NCBI RefSeq assembly: GCF_032362555.1
Contig: NC_083506.1
Span: 9,967,501 to 10,031,500 of the forward strand
From: Amyelois transitella
Lineage: Eukaryota > Arthropoda > Insecta > Lepidoptera > Pyralidae
DNA: 64,000 nucleotides
Direction of reading: 5' to 3'
Shown piece by piece: positions 9,921 to 21,156 of this stretch. The notes under the pieces were generated by a model. The model was not told the DNA's origin. It did not search any database and saw only the letters and a list, made by a program, of their open reading frames with translations. Every line of letters starts with the position of its first letter. Within the stretch, counting starts at the first letter, position 1. Both the position numbers and the translations under genes were made by a program.

Positions 9921-10993
9921 GTCGACATTTATATCACAACGAGGTGATAAATTTAAAGATTTATCTCTTGTTGGATAGAATAATTTAAAGAAGTATTTAG
10001 AAAAAAAAGAACAGGGCATATCAATGGTTGGTTTCCATTAGTTCAGGCGTCGTGCAAGGATCTATATTGGAACCACTCTGTTAATTGATATTCATTAATA
10101 CTTGTTCCCATGATGCCAATTTTATATGAATTGATTGACTGGCTTACACAGCTAAATTAGAAATTTGATCAAATTTGCATACAGTTCTTATAAAGCGCAC
10201 TTAGCGAGGACTTCTCAAAATTCCCGCAGAATTTACATGTACGGATGTGTAATCGTACTCTAAGTTAAATGTTCTTAATAATAAAATAATAATATTTGTT
10301 TATAAAATTTTATTTATTTACAGTAGGTAGGTAGGTATAATACCTACTTACTGTAAAAAATTTTAGGTCCCACATAAATAGATATTTTACGACCATTTCT
10401 CGCTAAGGTAGGTATGTCCATTCACTTCAAACGATCTTATTGCAAGGGCAAGGTATATAATTTTTTTTCCAACATGATAAATTTTCACCTTAAGTTTAAA
10501 CACGATAAAATTGTCATAATCGTTGTTACTAGCCCCCACAGCAAGATCGTTCGGAGTCACTTTCCTCGCTCTGAAACATGATAAGGCCGCTCTCGGTATA
10601 CTGAGTTACATTTATTATCTGAAATTATTTGAGGAAAAATATAAGGAAAAAACCAAGAAATTTTACTGTGCGATAGCAAACAGCACATCTGTTCAGGTTA
10701 CGCCAGAGTATAATAATAATTAGGCCAGTCCGTCATAAAGTTACCTTCTCTTGGTGTAGAGCTCGTAAGTTGGATGGAGACTGAAGGACAAAAAGTACTT
10801 CCACTTGGGTAGTGTGAAGAAGGTATTTGACCATACTTAGGTGACTTTTGCGAATCGCCAAGAAAAAGTTGACAGCTGAAAGTTTTACAAAATACGCTTG
10901 GACGAGTAGGAATTTTGTTATTTTTTCTTGTTCTTATTATTAGCCATTTCATTATTTCCACTACTTATTAGACTACATGATGATTGATCCAAA
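9921..10993. other. Spacer without a recognisable gene
   Basis: AT-rich. Only short open frames; the 10698-10961 minus frame has no domain I recognise. A block at 10190-10250 (AAATTCCCGCAGAATT) resembles common degraded lepidopteran repeat sequence. Confidence 0.4.
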
Positions 10994-10995
10994 TA

Positions 10996-12509
10996 AGGTA
11001 TCATAGGCATTTAACGCCCGCTTAATTTCAATTCAATATATTATTGAATAAAATGATTGGATTAAAAAACTGTTTAGAAAAATAGTTTTATTGTCAAAAA
11101 AAGAATACAAAAAACTAACACATATATGTTATCAGTCATATAAGATTATGAAAACAAAGACTTTCTGAATAGCCTGTCATTGGCGTTACTGAACATACAG
11201 TTTTTAGTAACGCCCATATATTTATTTACGTAATATCTTAATAAACACATATATTTCGACTTAGAGCCGTACAAAACTTAAAAGTATATTATATTATCTT
11301 TTTTTAGATAGCATCATAATTATCATTATATGAACTACAAATACTAAAATATTATAATTTTATAACACTTTCAAACATCTCGTAATTTCTACTTAATCAT
11401 CTATAACAAAAATATTTCACTTTTAACATGTTCTATAACAATAGAAGATCAATTTTTAAAGGATTTTAATAAAAAATCAGATTATTATTAAAATGCCTAT
11501 TGGGCGCTATTCACCGTAGGTGGCTAATGACGCCCCAAAACAGTATGTCAATTAACGCCCTGAAATGAAGTAAATTAATATTATAGCTTAAACATAAATG
11601 AGATCAGTAATCAACTTATATATCTTAACCAATCTACGCCGGCAATCCTTTTGGATTTATTGAAATTATTTTTTATGTCATATCTCTCGCAAAATAAGAA
11701 AGCTTGTTTTCTTATGAATTTAGGCGTTAGTGGAATCCCAATACTAGCAAATCTTTTTATCCGCGATGCTAAATCTTTTTCTTGTGTATTCGTTAAAATA
11801 GGTTTTCTCCCCAAACGTTTAATTTCTTGACCTGTTTTTAAATGGTCTCTTAAAGTTCTTCGCGGAATATTATACCTTGCCGCTGCTGATCGCTGAGTCA
11901 AATGACCTCTTTGCACAGCTTTAATGGCAACTTTCATAGTGTCTTCAGACCATGACTCCCCTCTTCTTTTACGTGTGGAATGAGATGGATTCATTTCCCG
12001 GATCTGTTAAAAGCAAATCATTATGAAATAAAACACATCGATTTTCGCCTTGTATAAATACGCCCACTTAGGATAATAGCGCCCATATAGTCTATTGACG
12101 CCCAAACCTCACGTCACGGGGCGTTATTACCCGAATAGCACCTTGTACCTAGTTCTCATATTTTCACACATAATTACAAACAAATCAATCAAATTGTCAA
12201 TGAAATATGAATAAAGATATCTAAATAGAACGCTTATCACAAAATTAGATATGTAAATTACAGAAAATGAATTAAAACTTACGGATTTGTCGGAGTATTT
12301 TTTATAAGAACAGCGTGCACTGCCGGCGTCCTTCAAGTTCGGTTCACAACTGAGCGACCGATGGCCTGAGCGGCGCCGCGTCGCGTCCGCGCGTTCCTAT
12401 TGGTTTATTCTATGTGTGCATGAAATATAACGTAACTCGTGCGGCATTATCTCCGATTTTTAGCATTCGGGCGTTTTTACACATTGGGCGTTAAATGCCA
12501 TACCTACCT
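10996..12509 (-). mobile_element. Pogo/CENPB-type DNA transposon remnant with TA target duplication
   Basis: Ends are inverted: inward AGGTATCATA then GGCATTTAACGCCC on the left (10996-11019) and AGGTAGGTAT then GGCATTTAACGCCC on the right (12486-12509), 24 bp with a few mismatches. Both are flanked by TA (10994-10995, 12510-12511), as expected for the Tc1/mariner-pogo superfamily. It carries the N-terminal part of a pogo-like transposase (minus, 11611-11994) but no DDE catalytic core. About twelve copies of ACGCCC or close variants in both orientations are scattered through it. So it is an internally deleted, non-autonomous derivative. Confidence 0.8.
11611..11994 (-). pseudogene. N-terminal fragment of a pogo-like transposase (psq-type HTH)
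   Basis: 127 codons from ATG at 11994. Residues about 12-60 form a pipsqueak/CENP-B N-terminal helix-turn-helix: WSEDTMKVAIKAVQRGHLTQ, RSAAARYNIPRRTLRDHL. Residues 75-125 continue into the second DNA-binding part (QEKDLASRIKRFASIGIPLT, then KSKRIAGVDWLRY), where the usual continuation 'FLKRNP' is lost and a stop follows. Full transposases of this type have over 400 residues with a DDE domain; that is absent here. The frame itself is open, so a DNA-binding-only protein is formally possible. Promoter and introns were not identified. Confidence 0.75.
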
Positions 12510-12653
12510 TATTATGTAGAACTCATATTAAGCTCCTCATAAACAGTTCAATTCAGTAGAGTGGTTGATAAGCAAGTTTACTCAACTGACGTAACAATGT
12601 GTAATTATGAATGAAATACCTAACGTCGCGGGAGTATTTTTCCGACGTCCAGC

Positions 12654-12691
12654 TATAAATCAACCAGTCGTTGGACTATTTTGGACACAGT
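12654..12691 (+). promoter_or_regulatory. Candidate core promoter of ornithine aminotransferase
   Basis: TATAAAT at 12654-12660 and an arthropod-type initiator ACAGTCA with CAGT at 12688-12691, about 34 bases downstream. The spacing is slightly long. It sits just after a transposon end and directly before a probable noncoding first exon. Confidence 0.4.
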
Positions 12692-12751
12692 CACATCTCC
12701 GCACCGGAGTCCACGCGCCGCCGAGACCCTGAACTTACATCTGCTTTTAAG
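12689..12751 (+). other. Probable 5' UTR exon of ornithine aminotransferase
   Basis: A GC-richer block with no ATG ends in TTTTAAG followed by GTCAGC, a plausible donor; the coding exon is preceded by its own acceptor (ATTTACAG, 13521-13528). The join is inferred. Confidence 0.4.
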
Positions 12752-13538
12752 GTCAGCTGAAATCGATATTTGCATGAATCATAATGAGAATATTTATAAC
12801 TGTGCTTTACTTTTAATGATTGAATTGATCACCCATATAAAAGATACTAGGTACAGTGCTAATCTTGTTTTATAAACGTAGAATACTTCTGTTTCAATTA
12901 ATCAAGATTATCTCGTGATTTCCGGGTTGTGGTTAGTTGCTAGTTGCTGGGCCCTGGCATCTTAACAATTTAAATCAATACATTTATAGTATAGGAGTAT
13001 AGTATAAGTAGGAGGAGTATTTATTAAGAAATTTAATAGCCTGCTAATCGTATATATCTACGTACCTATACCTACGTCTAGAAATAAATTGTTGATGTAG
13101 GTAGTAAATATCTATTTGATTTTACTATTGTACTTAAGTTATCGTGTCATTAATGATAAATTACTAACATTATTTTCAATTATTGCATTGAAGTAAATAT
13201 ACTTAATTAATTGTTCATCTTAAATGAGTTTAATGCCTCAACTCGAAGATAAAATTCATTCATTTACGATGTTTGTTTTCAACCTAGGTAGATATATAAA
13301 AGACAGATTCAATTAACTTCTATTCATTTTAGTGTTTCTTTCTCAATAGAAGTAAAGCACCCATCGGCTGTGATTTTTTAAAATTCAAGTAATCCTTCAA
13401 AACTATACCTTTAATAGTCCAACTATGTACTTAGGAACTAATTACCATTTAACAATAATAAACTTAGGCTTATAATAATATTTCCAGTTTCTGTTACATT
13501 GTTTAAAGTATATTTTTAATATTTACAGATTAAACATA

Positions 13539-16500
13539 ATGTCGGAGCAAAAACTTAGCTCGCAAGAAATCTTTGCCCTCGAAGACAAATATGGATGCCG
13601 CAACTACGCTCCTGTGCCCGTAGCCCTGTCCAGAGGCGAAGGTAAATTTTTGTTTTATTATTTATTTTTTATATTTTTTTTTATTATTTTTTGTTTCCTT
13701 TTATTACTCGTAAGTAGGTATTTGCTCTCATAGTTCATATCATAAGAATCGTGGACCCAAGGGTCGTCCAGGGAGTGTAGTGTCGCTGAAGAAAATTACA
13801 TTTAGTAAGTAGTAAGATATACCTACTATCGTTTAGATTAGTAGAAAGAAAGAAAGAAAAATCTTTATTTGGCGCAAGATGTAACACAACATTTTCATTC
13901 TTAAACATAGAAATAAAAAATAAAATACATGATGCGACCAAATGGGTTTCCACTCAGCATATGCATGTGTATGATGAGGTTACACAATGCGCTGATTTTC
14001 AGTGGAACCTAGTACGGAGGCTTTGCCATTCAATATGAAGGATACATATTAAAAATATCAACACAAAATAACAAGAAGACAGCAGTGCTAGGGAGTTAAT
14101 ATATATAATAGTATCCCATAACATAAGGCTCAATCTTACTCTGGGCCTGGTTAAATAGGTAATGTGTTATGAATGTATCCCATAGGTACATATTTAAGTT
14201 TATCAGTTATTGGGGCGCCGCTTATCAAAGATATAAGGTCAACTTGTCCACCTTCATAGTTAATATCGCTTGTCGTTCTCCCATTGAAACATCGCGCTTA
14301 TATTGCGTTTGGTCAAGTTTGTAGCGAAATCAATGTTTTGGCGTAGATATCCGAAATTGAACTGGTTTCATGGGCACATGCGATTAAATGCGATGCAGGA
14401 CAAAAATTAAAACAAACATTGAATTAATTCTAGGTCTTTGCCCAAGCATACCTAGGTAGGTACTGTAATGTATTCATTAAGTAGGTGAGCCTGCACGCTA
14501 AGTATTAGGTTATTCTTTACCTGGTGTTTGAATTCTTAAATCTGGCTGTTATCAATTTATTGCACTAATAAAACATCCGACATATCATGTTTAATTGTAG
14601 ATAGGTAATATATTTTAATCCACATAATTCAACTGAGCTACAAACTGGAGCAACTCATTTATTTCTATACTTTTGTATTTACTATTGTATTTCTATACTT
14701 TTGTCTTATCATCATAAGATTAAGCATGAAAATAATTAAACGATAGCAGGTACCTTAATCTTGCCTTGTTAAATAATAAGCGGTCGACCTTTTATATATC
14801 TAGGACCCGATTGCGAAATATCTAACCTTAAAATGCAAGTGCAAATATACTTACATAAAGTTAAAAAAAAATCCAAGTAGGTATTAGCTTGTCGAATGGC
14901 AACCTTTTAAAACTTTAACCAAATGACGCCAGCGAAACCTAATAACGAAGTTAAAGATATAAGTTCATGATTTTCCAGGCGTGTTCGTTTGGGACGTAGA
15001 AGGAAAGAAATATTTCGACTTTTTGAGCGCTTACTCCGCTGTTAACCAGGGACACTGCCACCCCAGGATTGTGGCAGCTTTGAAGAAGCAGGCTGAAAAA
15101 CTGACTCTTGTATCGAGGTAAGTAATTAATTTTGTAGCGGGATCGATGAATCGGGCTCAACTACCAAAAATGGGGTCCTACAGCAAGAAAAAACCTCGCC
15201 TTTGGATCTTTCCAAAGGCGAGTTTTTCGACTATAAAATTTCGCCAGCTTTACAAAGGTCAGTCATCAGTCAAACCCGACTTGGTCGAGCCGGTCTGTTT
15301 GTTGTCATAAGATAACCTCTAATGACCAGCTCCGATTAAAATCGGTGAATACTGCTTGATGTTTATATTTGTTGTTATTATCTCTGGACGATAAGTAGGT
15401 ACCTACCTTCCACATTTATTTAAATACTTAGATATCCTTTTAGCAAGATACTTACTGTAATCTTGATATATAAAAGAGGACACTGACTAATTGATTGACT
15501 GACATGTCGACATACACTCCAAGGAGAGGAGATAGGATTTCGTAAAATTCCCGCGGGAATGGAAATGGCTGAAATTCACCCAGAATGAAATTTTATCTGC
15601 TGCGTTTTCACGGTTAAACCGTTCTTTATGAAATTTGGAATAATTAAATGAAGTCTCGAGGCAAACAAGGACTAAACAAAAAATTTTAATGTGTCTAAAG
15701 TCTAGACGTACTATAAATATGTACGTACAAATTGTAAGTGTATTGTATGTATCCTGCTAATACAAGTTCGAAGATAATGTAAATATTATCTAGGGCCCTA
15801 ATTAAGTTTAAGCAGTGGTCAACAGAAACGAGCCATTATTGACTTGGCCCTTCACTTACACTTATCAATCTATAAATATTCCATTCCAAGTTCGTGAACT
15901 GATAATTTATTATGTTTAATAGACTCTTGATACGAGAATCGACGGATAAACAGAAAAATTACATCATTTGTTGCTAAATATAGAATTACTGAGCGTAGAA
16001 ATTGTTTTCAATTCATATTTATTTTTGTTTGTGATGATGATAAGTGCTCTGCACTCTATTTCATATGAAAACAATGTTATCTTCTAATTACTTATTACTT
16101 TGATTGGAGTCAGTAAAAAAATACTTATATCTTGGTAAGGTACCTACCTAGTACTTGTCAGCTGCGATGATAAGGCAAGGTATTCCTTTGGTAATCATAT
16201 ATGGTCGAAGGTGGCTACAGATAAAATAGAGTCTGTATTCAGTTACCTACCTAATATGACTTTGCTTATCTAAAATGTTTCCTATTCGAAGTTCATAATA
16301 AGTAAAAGAATATTCGCTCGCGATTTCGTGAATACTCTGTATATGTAGTTGGTAGGTACTTACATATGTATCAGGTTACTATCGAGTTGTTTAAATGTCA
16401 TGTAACTTCATTGTTTTTATATAAAATGGTTTGTAAATATTTAAATCGTTAATTTTACAGAGCGTTCTACTCAGACCAACTGGGCCAATATGAGAAGTTC

Positions 16501-19450
16501 ATGACTGAACTGCTAGGGTACGACCGTCTGCTGCCCATGAACACGGGCGTGGAGGGCGGCGAGAGCGCCTGCAAGATCGCGCGCAAGTGGGGATATGAAG
16601 TCAAGAAGATCCCGGAGAACCAGGCGAAGGTAGTGTCTTATTTCTGATTTGTCCAATAAACTTTTTAATCTTTTTCTTTTTTGAGACATAAATAGCTGTC
16701 TAATAATTTCACTTAGCGTTTCCCGACAGTAAGACACGGTAATCAAGCGATTGTTTAAACACTATATGATCCATGTTAGGTGACAACACAGGACAGTACC
16801 TACTTATACTGTCCTGTGTTGTTAGAATCATGTAGGTTAAACTTAAGTTTGCTTTGTTGGACATTGGCACCTAAAAGAACAGGCAACCGGACAATGTCAG
16901 CATCATCATTATTGGGTTATTTCCCTCTCATTAGGGAAGTTGGCTTAAAATTGGAAAATCTTAGACGAAGGATTTCCTTTTAAACGTGTTCGACTAATGA
17001 AACATATTTTTTTCAGATTGTGTTCGCAACAGGCAACTTCTGGGGTCGCACGCTGTCGGCGTGCTCGTCTTCCTCGGACCCCAGCTGTTATGGTGGGTTC
17101 GGACCTTTCATGCCCGGGTTCAAACTCATTCCTTACAATGACATTCCAGCTTTGGAGGTTAGTAAACAAGACAATCAAGCTCACTAGTAAAAATATTAGG
17201 ACATCGATGCCAAGCGGTTACTGTACTGTTGCTATAGACTAAAACAAATCGGCATAGATTTCTTTGCGCTCTTGCTTAAATCTCCTTTTACCCAATTGTA
17301 ATCGACCATTAACACTTCGTCGGCGTCATACACGTGTCCTTTTTTTGCTTACTTCCTATTAGCTAACGTCCATGCTAACGTCTAATAGCTATTCTAGGAA
17401 GCGAACGCAATTTGATACATATTTATTTACTTACAGAAAGTGTTACAAGACCCCACAGTGGCCGCTTTCTTCGTGGAGCCGGTACAGGGCGAGGCCGGAG
17501 TCATCATCCCCGACGCCGGATACCTGCGCAAGGTTCGGGAACTCTGCACCAAGTACAATGTGCTGTGGATTGATGACGAAGTCCAAGCTGGATTAGGTAA
17601 ATATATACCTATGCTTATCTTATTAACCCGAACTTTAGCATACTTGAACGTATTTCATTGAGTCAGATCGTGAGTTTTGGAGCTCTCGTCTAAGTAAGTA
17701 AATGAAATAATTCAAAATATTCGTTATTTAAAATCAGTTTTCGCAAACATTTAAATTGTCCGGATAGCCAACGTATTTTTCGGATGTCAACGCAATAATG
17801 GTGTGGGAAATTAGAGGTACATAAACAGTATGTTTTTGTGTCAGGTCGTACCGGCAGGCTGCTGGCGGTGGACCACGAGGGTCTGAAGCCGGACATCGTG
17901 ATCCTGGGCAAGGCGCTTAGCGGCGGCATGTTGCCTGTCTCAGCTGTGTTGACTAGTCATCAAGTCATGAATGTAAGTATAGGTTCAATCTTTTTCAAAG
18001 AGCATAGGGTACTAGTCTACCTATTTTTTTACGTAAGTAGATTTTACTTATCAATATCGATTTTGGTCTTTGTGAAGGAATGTAGTTAGGGCAGGTTATT
18101 TAGGTATTATAGAGTAGCTTATAATTATCTGTGAAGAGTGAGTGTGTTAATTCCTAGGTCGTGCTTTTGGCATTGCGTGATGTTAATTAAATAATATTAT
18201 TACGTTTCTTCAGGTAATTACTCCCGGAACCCACGGTTCGACATACGGCGGAAATCCTTTGGCATGCGCAGTTGCTATGGAAGCTATAAAGGTAATTATT
18301 TTTTTGAATAGTTATCTGTATAATTGATTACTTATCTGTCTGTAAGTACCAAGTTGAGCATAAGTACATAAAATTTATTTATGTTCACGATCATATATGA
18401 GGACTTGTTATTTACGTGTCTAGTTAGGTGGTTATTAGTTAGTAGTAGTAAGTTATTTTCATTCTTGTACCTACGAAACGAACGATTTTTAAGTTGAATG
18501 CACACACACGATATTCATCTTAAAAGCACTGGTTGATGTACTTACTAACCTACCATTTGTCTATTGTTTTTGCCATCAATTCCCGAAAGATCAATTGGAG
18601 ATTTAATTTGGTTGTTCGATTGATACCTCTTTATGATACTATCCGAAACTACATTCTGGTAACATCGGAATGACAATAATTAAGAAATCAATCTTTACTT
18701 AGGTGTTACTGGAAGAGAAATTGTCAGAAAAAGCGGCCAAGCTCGAGTTGGTGCTGCGTGAGGAGTTGGAGAAGATCCCGAAGTCCATGATCACCTCCAT
18801 CAGGGGCAAGGGGCTTATGTTCGCCATTGACGTACATGAAAGTATGTTAAGCTATAGTATCTTTATATTTTTTGTACATCAATTAACTTTTTTATATAAT
18901 CTTACTCTACGGAGGCGCGTAGTCAACTAACGTTTTAACTCAGAAATAATAAAAATATGTATACGGCAAATGTCGCATCGCACAGCCAAAACCACTAAGC
19001 TTAGATAGTTATTATGGCATGAAAGAGTGTTTTTAGAGTATTACTGCTACTAAACGGATGGTTCGAAATTTTCGCAGTAACCTTATAACTGGGGCCGGTT
19101 TTCGGAAAACATTGCGATGGTTGTGCACAGAAATAGCTTTGTAAATTCAGCATTAACCTTCGATGGTTTTAGATAAGTAACTTTGTATAAAAATTGTAAG
19201 TTATTATTACGAACGTACAACATACTTTATTACACACAAGAGCAACTCTTCAAAGTCTTCTACAGAATGGTTGATATTTTCAGATTATCCGGCATACGAC
19301 TTAGTTCTGAAGCTGCGTGATGCCGGTTTGTTGACCAAGACCACGCACGGGCAGACCATCAGATTGGCCCCTCCTCTTGTCATCACCGAGGAACAACTCC
19401 GCCAGGGAGCCGCCATCATCCGTGGAGTCTTTGAGAAGTTCAACAAATAA
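13539..19450 (+). CDS. Oat: Ornithine aminotransferase
   Basis: Nine coding exons: 13539-13641, 14979-15117, 16461-16629, 17017-17157, 17437-17596, 17845-17972, 18214-18291, 18703-18841 and 19284-19450 (1224 nt, 407 residues). The enzyme is a class III PLP aminotransferase that moves the delta-amino group of ornithine to 2-oxoglutarate, giving glutamate semialdehyde (proline/glutamate metabolism). Family marks: [90 protein letters not shown] (Asp that holds the PLP nitrogen) and [17 protein letters not shown] with the Schiff-base lysine at residue 260. The N-terminus ([19 protein letters not shown]) is acidic and has no basic amphipathic presequence, unlike fly and human proteins; the length equals the mature human enzyme. 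AATAAA lies at 20076. Confidence 0.95.
13844..13935 (-). repeat. Retroposon 3' tail in reverse orientation, with (GAAA)n
   Basis: GAAAGAAAGAAAGAAAAATC followed by TTTATTTGGCGCAAGATG; on the minus strand this is a CCAAATAAAG signal followed by a simple tail, the usual look of a LINE or SINE 3' end. It is within OAT intron 1. Confidence 0.5.
15195..15222. repeat. Perfect 12-bp hairpin followed by a T-run, in an OAT intron
   Basis: CTCGCCTTTGGA, loop TCTT, TCCAAAGGCGAG, then TTTTT. GC-richer than the intron around it. Confidence 0.8.
16783..16822. repeat. Perfect 16-bp hairpin in an OAT intron
   Basis: ACAACACAGGACAGTA, 8-nt loop, TACTGTCCTGTGTTGT. Confidence 0.8.
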
Positions 19451-20075
19451 ACAACTCAATTCCATAGTCGTAAAGCCCAGATGCCTTTACCAGCCCTCAT
19501 TGCGGATGTAAAGGACAGAAACGTTCAAGACGTGCAGAACTGTTTCTTTAATGTAATCGGAGATATTGCAAAAGGTTTAAAAAGAAAAATATTTGTCTAT
19601 ATTCATGGAAATAATAAGCACTGCGTTAGTGAGTACTTATTACTTCGATGTGAGTGAGTGAAGAACAGTTTGATAGAACGGCCATAAATCAAATAATGTG
19701 ACAGCTTATCGCGTCACTGCTTTACGACTGCGTCGAGTACAAGATGAGAATAACATCTTGGTGATAAAATGCGTTGCTAGCTCTGATTTTTTTTATGTTG
19801 GAGCGAGCATATCCATGCATTGCTCTTGCTGGCAAAATGAGCAAGTGATCTGACAATGTGATCATTTTACAATTATAACATATCAGATATTATAACTGTA
19901 TTACTTTAGATGGCAAAATAAATTCTCAGTCTAGTCACACTGGTGTCGCATATGGGTGGAACCACTGTTCAGTTACAAGGCCAGAAATGGCACTACATGA
20001 TTTTGTCTATCCTAGACTGTGAGTTCCTTGACTGTATAATGTTTATAATTTTTAAGCATATCATATTTTTATACG

Positions 20076-20081
20076 AATAAA
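20076..20081 (+). terminator. Candidate polyadenylation signal of OAT
   Basis: AATAAA about 630 bases after the stop, followed by a TG-rich stretch (ATTTGTGCAATAACG); an earlier AATAAA at about 19917 is an alternative. Confidence 0.4.
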
Positions 20082-20734
20082 ATCAATATTTGTGCAATAA
20101 CGTTTATTATTTGATCATAATTATAACAACCGTCTCACAACACACAATGACATCACAGTTCTGAGGTAAATACTGCTCGCGTTGTGTGTAGTGTCTACTT
20201 TTTATCTTAAGAACAGTTTGATACTTTTTAAATTACTATCACAATCTCAAGGTCATTTGTTCCCGTTAATTTTACTGGCACAAATTTCGCCTGTTAAATG
20301 ATGTGTCAATAGCTCAGGTTAAAGTAAAAACGATAACATTCCATATTTTGTACGGTCTAAAATTGATGTGACCAAAGTCTGTTAGTCATTAGGCTATTTA
20401 CCTTACAAAGAAAATGATTGATAGATGAGAAATGTATAACGTCTAAGTTGAAAAGTATCATAACTAATATACACAAAAATTTAATATTTCTAAGTATTAA
20501 AATTATGTTGTCGTTTTGTGCATTTACAATTCAATTCTGTCAATATTAATACCAAATTCGATGCTTTAAAAAGTCAATGAATTATTGAAACAAAAAGAAA
20601 TGGTTTAGCCTTAGGTTTTGCTGTGTTTTGACGATTTTATGATAATTAACGGTTAAAGTTAAATATTTGTAAGACTTCTTTCTTTTTTTTCGTTAAAATT
20701 TTTTATTGTCATAACTTACAACAGAGGTAAATAT

Positions 20735-21019
20735 AGGTCGAGAGAATGGATGAAGACAGACTAACGAAAGGAATTTATAAGGCAGAGCTGATTGTAAAAG
20801 TGGGACTGGGCCGGCCACGTCGAACTTTGAAGGACCAAATTTCTAATGTCATGAAAAATGTAGATGTTAGGGGTACCCGTAATTTTCGAATATGCATGAA
20901 AAGCTCTACTCTTTAAGTGTGGAAGAAGCGGGAGAGGTCTGTAAGGATCGTAGCAAGTGGAAATCCATAGTCTCTGCCTACTCCAATGGGAAACAGGCGT
21001 GATGGTATGTATGTATGTA
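20735..21019 (+). pseudogene. Diverged RTE-like LINE 3' remnant
   Basis: Broken frames give RMDEDRLTKGIYKAELIVKV, GLGRPRRTLKDQI, EEAGEVCKDRSKWKSIVSAY and then GKQA and a stop, followed by GGTATGTATGTATG. This parallels the end of the 37841-39123 element ([33 protein letters not shown]) but with many changes and internal stops, so it is an old related insertion. Confidence 0.75.
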
Positions 21020-21156
21020 AATATTATCTAGCTGTTGACAGATCAATTTACAGGTTGTATAAATATATTAAAGCGAAGGCATCATAGTCTATAATACTCG
21101 GTTCAACTATACTATACTGGCAATAATTATTTTAATATAAATATGTTATTAATAAA

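Noticed and set aside
10698-10961. Minus frame that might be the C-terminus of the pogo-like transposase
   Set aside because: It lies outside the inverted ends of the element and shows no DDE motif.
12681-12875. 64-codon frame at the OAT first exon
   Set aside because: Starts at TTG, not ATG, and runs through the likely donor into intron; better read as 5' UTR.
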